DNA from: an uncultured Clostridia bacterium
GTDB lineage: Bacteria > Bacillota > Clostridia > Oscillospirales > Ruminococcaceae
Reading direction: 5' to 3'
DNA length: 5,502 nucleotides
NCBI GenBank assembly: GCA_947175045.1
Contig: CAMWLH010000164.1
Coordinates: 1 to 5,502 of the forward strand
The notes beneath the pieces were generated by a model. It was given only the letters and a program-made list of their open reading frames with translations, made no database searches and was not told the origin of the DNA. Shown here in pieces: positions 1 through 5,236 of the stretch (within the stretch, counting starts at the first letter, position 1; every line of letters starts with the position of its first letter). The translations under genes were made by a program, and so were the position numbers.

Positions 1-67
1 ACCTCACTTTCTTGTGGGTATTATTGCCATTTACACGGTTTGATATTCAGACTCGAATAAAGTTTTA

Positions 68-1060
68 TCAATCTAATGCTCGAATAACATTTAAGAATTC
101 ATTTGATATAATCTTCCCCTGCAAATACAGCCTTTTCATTTCGCTCGCCTTATCGAGCCAAGCCTTGTACTCGTTGAACGTCAGGCGCATAACACCGCTG
201 TTCTCATCAGCGTTTTCATAACGCTCCACCCTCTTGTAATTCCTGTTTTTCGCTTTCTCATACTTTTCAAGCAGAGGATCGTTTCGCTGCTTGAGTTTCC
301 TCGCCAGCTTCGGTGCGATCTGCTTACAAGTCTTACCGTCAACGAGGACTCTATCGCAGTAAATTTCGGCGCGATTTGATTTCGGAACAAACAGCTTACC
401 GCAGCACGGACATTCCAACACGCGCCTTCCCTGTTCCGCAAACTTCAGGAAAAGGAACACAAAGTAATCGGTGTAATTATCGAAAAAGTAAACCTGCGAC
501 AGCCTCGACTCATTGGTAAACAAATCGTAATTTATAATTTCGCAGGGATAGTCTCGGCGGAAGAAATAACCCTTGGGCAGTATATTTTTCCGAAGCCACT
601 CCTCGGACGTATCAAACTCACTTCGGGATTTAAGGTACTTGTACAAAATATACCGTGTGTCCAGCGGTTCACGCAATGCGTCAACAATATTACTCATTGC
701 TGTCATCAAGCACATTGCCGTACCGTCGTCCTCAAAATCAAGCAGTTTGTTTACGGTTGCCCGAAGAAGAACTCCCGATGTCAAATCGTTCTCGCGAACA
801 CCGTCGGCAAGTTCCAGAGCGGCATTGGACACAGCGGAAAACTGCTCCTCCGAATACACTCCGATATCGTCAAGCGGCTCCGTCTTTTCAGAAATATGTT
901 CAAGCACAACTTCATAATTCGACATATCATATTCCAATTCGCCAATCAACTCGTCCGAAACCTTGAGCCTATCAGTTTGGATTTTAATATTGTTCTCAAT
1001 GATAACCCGAACCGCGTCATCGCCGTCCACAGATAAGTATATCCCGTTTTTGTCAGTCAT
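68..1060 (-). CDS. DUF6076-like protein with C-terminal Cys cluster (putative zinc finger)
   Basis: No function is established. The predicted protein has 330 residues. The N-terminal two thirds are acidic, probably helical, and show no motif I recognise. The C-terminal part holds a Cys cluster C217-P-C219-C220-G, C235 (in YCDR) and C245 (in KTCKQ), followed by a basic stretch ending in LKQRNDP and a helical tail with a YKAWLDKA segment. This spacing suggests a zinc-binding treble-clef-like finger and matches my memory of DUF6076 proteins, which are common in mobile elements of Clostridia. No signal peptide or membrane segment is seen, so it is probably cytoplasmic and perhaps nucleic-acid binding (inference). 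I chose the second ATG (1058-1060) because a very strong GGGGGAGG lies 8 nt upstream; the ATG at 1076-1078 overlaps that site itself. The gene is transcribed divergently from the ATPase gene. I see no terminator between its stop and the window edge. Confidence 0.72.
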   Translation of the reverse strand: MTDKNGIYLSVDGDDAVRVIIENNIKIQTDRLKVSDELIGELEYDMSNYEVVLEHISEKTEPLDDIGVYSEEQFSAVSNAALELADGVRENDLTSGVLLRATVNKLLDFEDDGTAMCLMTAMSNIVDALREPLDTRYILYKYLKSRSEFDTSEEWLRKNILPKGYFFRRDYPCEIINYDLFTNESRLSQVYFFDNYTDYFVFLFLKFAEQGRRVLECPCCGKLFVPKSNRAEIYCDRVLVDGKTCKQIAPKLARKLKQRNDPLLEKYEKAKNRNYKRVERYENADENSGVMRLTFNEYKAWLDKASEMKRLYLQGKIISNEFLNVIRALD

Positions 1061-1068
1061 TTTGTTCG

Positions 1069-1076
1069 CCTCCCCC
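1069..1076 (-). promoter_or_regulatory. Strong ribosome binding site of the DUF6076-like gene
   Basis: On the minus strand this reads GGGGGAGG, 8 nt before the ATG at 1058-1060. It decides the start: an in-frame ATG six codons upstream (1076-1078) overlaps this site and has no comparable site of its own. Confidence 0.75.
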
Positions 1077-1090
1077 ATCTACATTTTAGC

Positions 1091-1096
1091 ATTATA
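1091..1096 (-). promoter_or_regulatory. Candidate -10 box of the DUF6076-like gene
   Basis: The minus strand reads a perfect TATAAT here, which would start transcription about 25 nt before the ribosome binding site. The matching -35 region is weak (TTTCAT at 1113-1118 with a 16-nt spacer), so the promoter may need an activator or the -35 may be misplaced. The large inverted repeat at 1124-1166 lies just upstream. Confidence 0.5.
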
Positions 1097-1123
1097 GATA
1101 AGAAAAATCAATATGAAATTTTG

Positions 1124-1166
1124 TATGGAATGGATTTTCACGTTTTTTGCGGAAATCCATTCCATA
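1124..1166. repeat. Perfect 14-bp inverted repeat between divergent promoters
   Basis: The left arm TATGGAATGGATTT (1124-1137) is the exact reverse complement of the right arm AAATCCATTCCATA (1153-1166), separated by 15 nt. It lies between the divergent promoters of the DUF6076-like gene and the ATPase gene, touching the candidate -35 box of the latter. It lacks the T-run of a terminator for either gene and would in any case precede both. The placement suggests an operator for a dimeric or tetrameric regulator acting on both genes (inference). Confidence 0.8.
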
Positions 1167-1196
1167 TTTACTTTTGGGGTGCAGATATGTTAAGAT
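1167..1196 (+). promoter_or_regulatory. Candidate promoter of the RepA-like ATPase gene
   Basis: TTTACT (1167-1172) and TAAGAT (1191-1196) are separated by 18 nt and lie 22 nt upstream of the ribosome binding site. Each box matches the sigma-A consensus at 4 or 5 of 6 positions. The -35 box directly abuts the right arm of the inverted repeat at 1124-1166, so a protein bound there could block or aid RNA polymerase (inference). Confidence 0.4.
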
Positions 1197-1217
1197 GAAT
1201 ATCATCATCCGAAATCG

Positions 1218-1224
1218 AAAGGAG
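1218..1224 (+). promoter_or_regulatory. Ribosome binding site supporting the TTG start of the ATPase
   Basis: AAAGGAG ends 8 nt before the TTG at 1233-1235. A rival ATG at 1269 has only GAGG at a 5-nt spacing. As I remember them, homologs also begin with a short LNTI-like segment, which favours the TTG. Confidence 0.65.
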
Positions 1225-1232
1225 AAACTTTA

Positions 1233-2237
1233 TTGACGAAATTAAACACGATTAACTGCGAGGAAATCATGACCGAGCCGCTAAAGCCTATTGAGTTTGT
1301 AGTGAACAATCTCATTACACAGGGACTGTTCATTCTGGCGGGCGCACCAAAGATCGGAAAGTCGTGGCTGGCGTTGGACATCTGTTTGAGCGTAGCAAAA
1401 GGAGAGTCTGCGCTGAATGCCGCGACCTCTCAAGGAACAGCACTGTATCTTTGCTTGGAGGACAGCAGGATACGAATTCAAAATCGGTTATATGAGATGA
1501 CCGATGAACCGACAGAGTATCTGCACTTCGCTCTACTCGCCAGCTCAATCGGCAGCGGACTGGAGGAACAGATCGAGAATTTTATTTTGGAACATCGCGA
1601 CACCAAAATTATTTTCATTGACACACTTCAAAAAATTCGTTCCGATTCTCTCGACAGTACTTACGCGACCGATTACAAGGAGCTATCCTTTTTGAAATCC
1701 ATCGCGGACAGGCGCTCGGTCGCCATCGTTCTGGTACATCACTTACGAAAAACAAAGGACGCCGATCCGTTCAATATGATCTCGGGAACAACGGGACTCA
1801 GCGGATGCGTGGACGGGAGTTTTGTTCTTTCGGAGTCAAAGCGTGGCTCGCGAAATGCTACTCTCTACTGTGTCGGACGCGACATAGAAAACCGCGAGAT
1901 TGAATTGAAATTCGACAGTGAACAGCACAGATGGATATCCGACGAAATTTTTTCCGAAAAAGAAAATAAAAACAAAATCTTCATCGAAAAAATATTTGAT
2001 TTTATGATTGAAAGAAAAAATTTCGTTGGAACGGCTACCGAGCTTGCCGCTCTGCTTGCGCCGCGACTTGAAGCGGAAATATTTCCGAACAGGCTGACAA
2101 GAGATCTGGTTCAGAACGCATATGAACTGGCGGGCTACGGAATTAAGTTCTCATCAGAACGTAGCCACGGAGCGAGAAGAATTCGGTTGGAACTGCTGTC
2201 GGGTGACGGTAGTGACAGTAAAAATATACCCCTCTGA
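1233..2237 (+). CDS. RepA-like AAA family ATPase (AAA_25 type)
   Basis: The 334-residue protein has a RecA-fold ATPase core. Walker A is GAPKIGKS (residues 37-44). A LCLEDS segment (73-78) matches the second acidic motif of RepA/DnaB-like ATPases. Walker B is IIFIDT with D130, and a VHH sensor-like motif lies at 168-170, followed by SGTTGLSG (184-191). This is the arrangement of hexameric RepA-type replicative helicases of plasmids and mobile elements, and also of many element-borne ATPases of unproven role. The C-terminal region (about 245-320) looks like a small DNA-binding or oligomerisation extension. The TTG start is supported by AAAGGAG 8 nt upstream. The last codons (SGDGSDS) lie within the first copies of a repeat cluster that continues after the stop. 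Removal of one base from an A5 run (2220-2224) would extend the protein by about 50 residues, so the C-terminus may be truncated. It probably acts in the cytoplasm on the element's own DNA (inference). Confidence 0.83.
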   Translation: MTKLNTINCEEIMTEPLKPIEFVVNNLITQGLFILAGAPKIGKSWLALDICLSVAKGESALNAATSQGTALYLCLEDSRIRIQNRLYEMTDEPTEYLHFALLASSIGSGLEEQIENFILEHRDTKIIFIDTLQKIRSDSLDSTYATDYKELSFLKSIADRRSVAIVLVHHLRKTKDADPFNMISGTTGLSGCVDGSFVLSESKRGSRNATLYCVGRDIENREIELKFDSEQHRWISDEIFSEKENKNKIFIEKIFDFMIERKNFVGTATELAALLAPRLEAEIFPNRLTRDLVQNAYELAGYGIKFSSERSHGARRIRLELLSGDGSDSKNIPL

Positions 2238-2348
2238 TTTTACCGACTTACCGTCACCTGATCTTGGAAAAGCCTTTCATAGCGCTGATTTGTCGGGTGA
2301 CGGTAACTTTTCGGGTGACAGTAGAAATGTCAAACGGGTGACGGTAAC
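2201..2348. repeat. Iteron-like cluster of GGGTGACGGTAA repeats
   Basis: Copies of GGGTGAC(G/A)GTA occur at 2201-2211, 2295-2305, 2313-2323 and 2336-2346. A partial copy GTGACAGTA is at 2212-2220, and an inverted copy TTACCGTCACC at 2248-2258. Three copies are preceded by TCG and two are followed by AAC. Starts of the last three are 18 and 23 bp apart. The cluster begins inside the 3' end of the RepA-like gene and continues downstream. Binding-site arrays beside a rep gene are typical of iteron origins, so this is a candidate replication origin or a Rep operator (inference). An alternative is a repetitive coding tail, since the repeat reads SGDG or VTVT in different frames. Confidence 0.7.
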
Positions 2349-2560
2349 ATCACAGCAAGAGCGAGGGCGTGTGCGCTAATTTGGGCGAGGTTCTCAGCCG
2401 GGTAGGGTAACTGCCCGATCAACCCGATTGGATCGAAATTTGAGCCGTTTCTGCATGGGTTTGGGCAAGGCATTACACAGAGCAAATTGCGGGAGAATAA
2501 CACAGATATTTCACGGCAGATACGGACATATTGGAGCGCATTATTTTGATGCAGGTTAAA

Positions 2561-2573
2561 GCAGCGGTGCTGC
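2561..2573. repeat. Short hairpin GCAGC-GGT-GCTGC
   Basis: A perfect 5-bp stem with a 3-nt loop lies 8 bp before the larger hairpin at 2581-2601. Together they form a tandem hairpin module. No T-run follows, so it is not a normal terminator. Confidence 0.55.
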
Positions 2574-2580
2574 AATCACA

Positions 2581-2601
2581 GCGGACGGCAAAGCCGACCG
2601 C
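2581..2601. repeat. Strong GC-rich hairpin
   Basis: GCGGACGGC (2581-2589) pairs with GCCGACCGC (2593-2601) over 8 of 9 positions around an A-A mismatch, with an AAA loop. The sequence after it (ATTGTAAAG) has no T-run, so an intrinsic terminator is unlikely. It may be a protein- or replication-related structure, or an RNA structure upstream of the RHH gene. Confidence 0.65.
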
Positions 2602-2755
2602 ATTGTAAAGCCATTTGTGGAAGGTGAAGTTTGATGTCAAGATAAGCAAAAGTATGAAACATAGGTGTCACTTTGAAAAGAAAAGTGCGTCAAATGCGAT
2701 AACAATGGTAAATGCGGTGACACAGAAAGGTCATACCGCAGTAAATGGAGGTTTA

Positions 2756-3091
2756 ATGGCAGAAAAAATCGGTATCAGTCTGGACAAGGAAACATTGCAG
2801 CTATGCGACAAGTATGCAGCGGAACATTCAAGGTCGCGTTCTGAATTTATTGCAGCGGCGATTCAGAAATATGTCTCCGATCTGGAACTTGGCAAGCATA
2901 AAAATTTCATCGTAAGTGAGCTCGCCGGAGAGATAGTCAATGGCAGCGAGGCGGGCGTTACAAAAATCTCGAAAGGTCTTTTCCGTTACGCTGTTGAGGT
3001 CGAGATGATTATCATGATTCTGTCGGAGCTGGCAAATATTCCTCCTGAAGTCATGGAGGAATATCGCAAAGAAGCTATCAGAAATGTCTGA
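2756..3091 (+). CDS. Ribbon-helix-helix DNA-binding protein, probably truncated by an in-frame TGA
   Basis: The 111-residue product has an N-terminal ribbon-helix-helix fold: strand KIGISLD (4-10), helix from KETLQLCDKYAAEH, then SRSRSEFIAAAIQKYV (25-40). Such proteins bind DNA as dimers through the paired strands. The rest is helical, with a conserved-looking FRYAVEVEMIIMIL segment and PPEVMEEYRKEAIRNV at the end. I recall relatives, annotated as CopG-type or mobilization proteins, that continue after this point with a segment like KKTNGSISFKDA. Here a TGA interrupts, but the same frame continues RTRGKINLDDLI, so the natural protein is probably about 161 residues. I chose ATG 2756 because GGAGG (2747-2751) precedes it by 4 nt and the RHH strand begins right after; the frame is open further upstream but lacks a start site. 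Likely roles are autoregulation or relaxosome accessory protein (inference). Confidence 0.72.
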   Translation: MAEKIGISLDKETLQLCDKYAAEHSRSRSEFIAAAIQKYVSDLELGKHKNFIVSELAGEIVNGSEAGVTKISKGLFRYAVEVEMIIMILSELANIPPEVMEEYRKEAIRNV

Positions 3092-3244
3092 AGAACGCGC
3101 GGGAAAATCAACCTTGATGATCTGATTGCGAGAAATAATCGGGAGTTCGCAGAGCGAAAATTATCCGAAAAAGGTAACACGGACGATACAATTGTTAGTG
3201 AATACACAGTAGATGATTACGATTTTATGGAGGATGATATATGA
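3092..3244 (+). pseudogene. C-terminal remainder of the RHH gene after the in-frame TGA
   Basis: Directly after the TGA at 3089-3091 and in the same frame, 50 codons stay open and encode RTRGKINLDDLIARNNREF followed by an acidic tail ending DDYDFMEDDI. The join RNV-(stop)-RTRGKINLDD fits the C-terminal pattern I remember for this RHH family, so a single CGA-to-TGA change would explain it. There is no ATG in the early part of this frame. Its stop (3242-3244) overlaps the next gene's ATG, and that gene's GGAGG lies within it, as expected for translational coupling of an originally intact gene. A rival explanation, a separate small gene from ATG 3084 with a -1 frameshift, is discussed under findings. 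Confidence 0.6.
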
Positions 3245-3492
3245 CCAAATTCAATCAAATGAAACTGTTTTTCAAGTCCTGCCTGCTGTTTTTCAGCACA
3301 CGAGCCGAGGCGAAAATCGAACATCCGGCACCTATGAAAGACGGATTTTCCGTGATAGATAACGTGCTGTACTACATCAGCGGCAAGACGAAAATCAAGA
3401 TCAAGGAGCACTTCGCCGAAACGAAAGTGACCGCACTTGACCTTGTTGAGAGCGCTATCAAATACGAGAAACGCACCCAAGCAACAGGATAA
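3241..3492 (+). CDS. TnpW-like small transposon protein
   Basis: The product has 83 residues. The core DGFSVIDNVLYYISGKTKI continuing to IKIKEHFAE (about 34-60) resembles my memory of the small TnpW family, which accompanies TnpX-type serine recombinases in Tn4451-like elements; no biochemical role is known to me. The C-terminus is a short helix rich in charged residues. The N-terminus (MKLFFKSCLLFF) is hydrophobic but contains lysine and looks neither like a good signal peptide nor a membrane helix. The ATG is supported by GGAGG (3229-3233) 7 nt upstream and overlaps the stop of the preceding frame (ATGA), so translation is probably coupled. An internal ATG at residue 32 is possible but has no ribosome binding site. 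It lies directly upstream of the recombinase, which has its own promoter. Confidence 0.6.
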   Translation: MTKFNQMKLFFKSCLLFFSTRAEAKIEHPAPMKDGFSVIDNVLYYISGKTKIKIKEHFAETKVTALDLVESAIKYEKRTQATG

Positions 3493-3509
3493 TTTTTTTG
3501 AAAAAGAGG

Positions 3510-3538
3510 TAGACATTACACCCGCATTATGATATAAT
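3510..3538 (+). promoter_or_regulatory. Strong promoter of the serine recombinase gene
   Basis: TAGACA (3510-3515), a 17-nt spacer and a perfect TATAAT (3533-3538) with an extended TGA just before it form a near-consensus sigma-A promoter. Transcription would begin near 3545, about 47 nt before the recombinase ATG. The spacer contains the left arm of the inverted repeat at 3520-3569, so repression by a protein binding that repeat is likely (inference). Confidence 0.75.
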
Positions 3539-3569
3539 GTGAATGTAAGCAATGTGTTGTAATGCGGGT
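3520..3569. repeat. 10-bp inverted repeat bracketing the recombinase promoter -10 box and start point
   Basis: ACCCGCATTA (3520-3529) is the exact reverse complement of TAATGCGGGT (3560-3569), with 30 nt between. The left arm sits in the -35/-10 spacer and the right arm in the 5' leader, 13 nt before the ribosome binding site. The arm centres are 40 bp apart, close to four helical turns. That suits cooperative binding or looping by a repressor, or by the recombinase itself (inference). No T-run follows the right arm, so it is not a terminator. Confidence 0.72.
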
Positions 3570-3591
3570 TGTTTCATAGATTGGAGGTAAA

Positions 3592-5211
3592 ATGAAACAA
3601 CAATATAACACAGCACTTTATCTAAGGCTTAGTCGCGACGATGAACTGAAAGGTGAGAGCGGCAGCATAGGAACACAGCGTGACATACTAACGCAGTACT
3701 GCAAGGAGCAGAACCTCAGAATTGTCGGCGAGTACGTTGACGATGGTTGGTCAGGCACAAACTTCGACAGACCAAGCTTTCAGCGCATGATTGACGATAT
3801 TGAGGACGGCAAAATCAACTGTGTGATCACAAAAGACCTGTCAAGATTGGGAAGAAACTACATTCTCACAGGGCAGTACACCGACATCTATTTCCCGTCA
3901 AAGGGTGTGAGATATATCGCGGTCAGCGACGGCGTGGACAGCGAAAAGGGCGAAAGTGAGATCGCACCGTTCCTCAACATTCTCAACGAAATGCACGCTC
4001 GGCAGACAAGCAAAAAGGTCAAGGCGGCAATGAAAACCCGCTTTCTGGGCGGAGCGCACTACGGGGCTTATGCGCCGATTGGTTACAAGAAACACCCCGA
4101 GCTCAAGGGGAAGATTATCCCCGACGAGGACACGCGGTGGATCGTTGAAAAGATATTTGACCTTGCCGCACATGGCATGGGAGCAGCCAAAATCCGCCGC
4201 ACCCTTGATGAGGAGCATATACCCACACCCGCTTGGTTGAACTATCAAAGATATGGAACGTTCGCTCATATCTTCGAGGGGCAGCCTGAAAGCAAACGGC
4301 ATCAATGGACGACGGCGAACATCAAGACGATCCTCTCCAACGAGGTGTACATCGGCAACAGCGTCCACAACAAGCAGACCACCATATCGTTCAAGAATAA
4401 GAAAAAAGTTCGCAAGCCTAAGGACGAGTGGTTTACCGTGGAGAACACGCACGAGCCAATCATTTCAAGGGAGATCTGGGAGCAGGCTCACGCACATATC
4501 GACAGCCGAAAGCGACCTGTTAAAAGCGGTGAAACGCAGATTTTCGCGGGACTTCTGAAGTGCGCGGACTGCGGCTGGGGGCTGAGGTATACCCACGCCA
4601 AAGCATCGGCAAGTCAAAGAGAAAAACAATATTATATGTGTACGACCTACAGCGAATACGGCAAAAACAAATGTTCAAACCACTATATCAGATATGAAGT
4701 GATATACGCCGTGGTGCTCGGCAGACTGCAATATTGGATCTCACAGGCGCACGAAAAGGATGACGGGGAACTGCTCCAACGTCTGCTGAAAAGCGGTGAT
4801 AAGCAGCGGGCTAAGGAGAACACAAACGCCAAAAAGGAGCTGTCAAGAACCGAAAGACGGCTGCAGGAGTTGGACAACTTGTTTGCTAAGATGTACGAGG
4901 ACAGGGCGAGAGAAGCGATTACCGAACGCAACTTCGCAATGCTCTCGGCGAAGTACCAAGAGGAGCAGTCGCAGCTTGAAATCAAGAAACAAGAACTCCA
5001 AGCCAAGCTTGACAAGTCAGCGCAGGACACAGACGGAGCGGAAAAGTGGCTGCTGCTCGTCCGGAAGTACACCGAGCTGACGGAGCTCACCGCGCCGCTG
5101 TTGAACGAACTGATCGACAAGATTGTGGTTCACCAAGCAGAGAACGGCGAGAACGGCAGCAGAACACAGGAGATCGAGATCTTCTACCGATTTGTCGGGA
5201 AGATCGATTAA
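3592..5211 (+). CDS. Large serine recombinase (TnpX-like, DUF4368 type)
   Basis: The 539-residue enzyme would catalyse excision and integration of the element through a serine-DNA link. The N-terminal resolvase domain (about 5-150) has the nucleophile Ser14 in YLRLSRDD and the conserved arginines R85 and R88 in DLSRLGRN. The recombinase domain follows (about 155-305, from GAYAPIGYKKHP to HEPIISREIWEQ). A zinc ribbon uses C324, C327, C350 and C361. A long charged coiled coil spans about 405-480, and the C-terminal DUF4368-like segment (RKYTELTELTAPLLNELIDK to EIEIFYRFVG) ends the protein. All key residues are present, so it is probably active. The length is usual for the DUF4368 clade and shorter than Tn4451 TnpX. 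The ATG has GGAGG (3583-3587) 4 nt upstream. It is the last gene before the apparent element end, as expected for a recombinase acting at the adjacent attachment site. Confidence 0.95.
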   Translation: MKQQYNTALYLRLSRDDELKGESGSIGTQRDILTQYCKEQNLRIVGEYVDDGWSGTNFDRPSFQRMIDDIEDGKINCVITKDLSRLGRNYILTGQYTDIYFPSKGVRYIAVSDGVDSEKGESEIAPFLNILNEMHARQTSKKVKAAMKTRFLGGAHYGAYAPIGYKKHPELKGKIIPDEDTRWIVEKIFDLAAHGMGAAKIRRTLDEEHIPTPAWLNYQRYGTFAHIFEGQPESKRHQWTTANIKTILSNEVYIGNSVHNKQTTISFKNKKKVRKPKDEWFTVENTHEPIISREIWEQAHAHIDSRKRPVKSGETQIFAGLLKCADCGWGLRYTHAKASASQREKQYYMCTTYSEYGKNKCSNHYIRYEVIYAVVLGRLQYWISQAHEKDDGELLQRLLKSGDKQRAKENTNAKKELSRTERRLQELDNLFAKMYEDRAREAITERNFAMLSAKYQEEQSQLEIKKQELQAKLDKSAQDTDGAEKWLLLVRKYTELTELTAPLLNELIDKIVVHQAENGENGSRTQEIEIFYRFVGKID

Positions 5212-5236
5212 AGAACTTTGGTGGTATCCTTAAGTT
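5212..5236. other. Probable right attachment junction (attR) of the element
   Basis: The recombinase stops at 5211, and by 5237 the sequence is in the middle of an XRE helix-turn-helix coding frame, with a TAA in that frame at 5231-5233. Intact XRE genes usually read VSKWENG here, so the element boundary must lie in or near this stretch. It contains an imperfect palindrome, AACTT (5214-5218) and AAGTT (5232-5236), which could be recombinase half-sites. The 2-bp crossover core cannot be fixed from one junction. Confidence 0.55.

Larger units (their letters stand above)
2380..2755. other. Stretch without a convincing gene; possible origin or mobilization site
   Basis: Counting from the ATPase stop, about 520 bp separate the two genes; the first part is the repeat cluster and this is the rest. 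All open frames here are short and unlike proteins I know; one reading MGLGKALHR starts at 2455 and ends at 2556 without a ribosome binding site. It does contain an 11-bp direct repeat TTTGGGC(G/A)AGG (2380-2390 and 2460-2470), two hairpins (2561-2601), and a GTGTCAC/GTGACAC inverted pair (2665-2671, 2717-2723) upstream of the RHH gene. Position next to an RHH gene makes an oriT or an operator region plausible, but no nick site can be recognised. Confidence 0.45.

Noticed and set aside
52..87. Direct repeat CTCGAATAA (52-60 and 79-87) at the left edge as an attachment site.
   Set aside because: Only 9 bp, AT-rich, the second copy is coding, and no recombinase or gene break is associated with it.
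2330..2575. Minus-strand open frame of 81 codons across the noncoding region.
   Set aside because: No ribosome binding site, a composition rich in Cys, Asn and Pro without domain pattern, and it overlaps the repeat cluster; most likely chance.
2615..2755. Upstream extension of the RHH frame by 47 codons from a TTG at 2615.
   Set aside because: No ribosome binding site at 2615, the extension has no RHH-like sequence, and GGAGG sits just before ATG 2756.
3089..3130. TGA as a selenocysteine codon or reassigned tryptophan codon.
   Set aside because: No SECIS-like hairpin follows the TGA, the expected residue there by family pattern is basic, the ATPase gene ends normally with TGA, and the recombinase uses TGG for Trp.
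3493..3500. T-run after the TnpW-like gene as a terminator.
   Set aside because: No GC-rich stem precedes it, so it is not an intrinsic terminator.
3898..4452. Long minus-strand open frame (184 codons) opposite the recombinase.
   Set aside because: It lies fully within the recombinase gene, in antisense, with no recognisable domain; a by-product of recombinase codon use.
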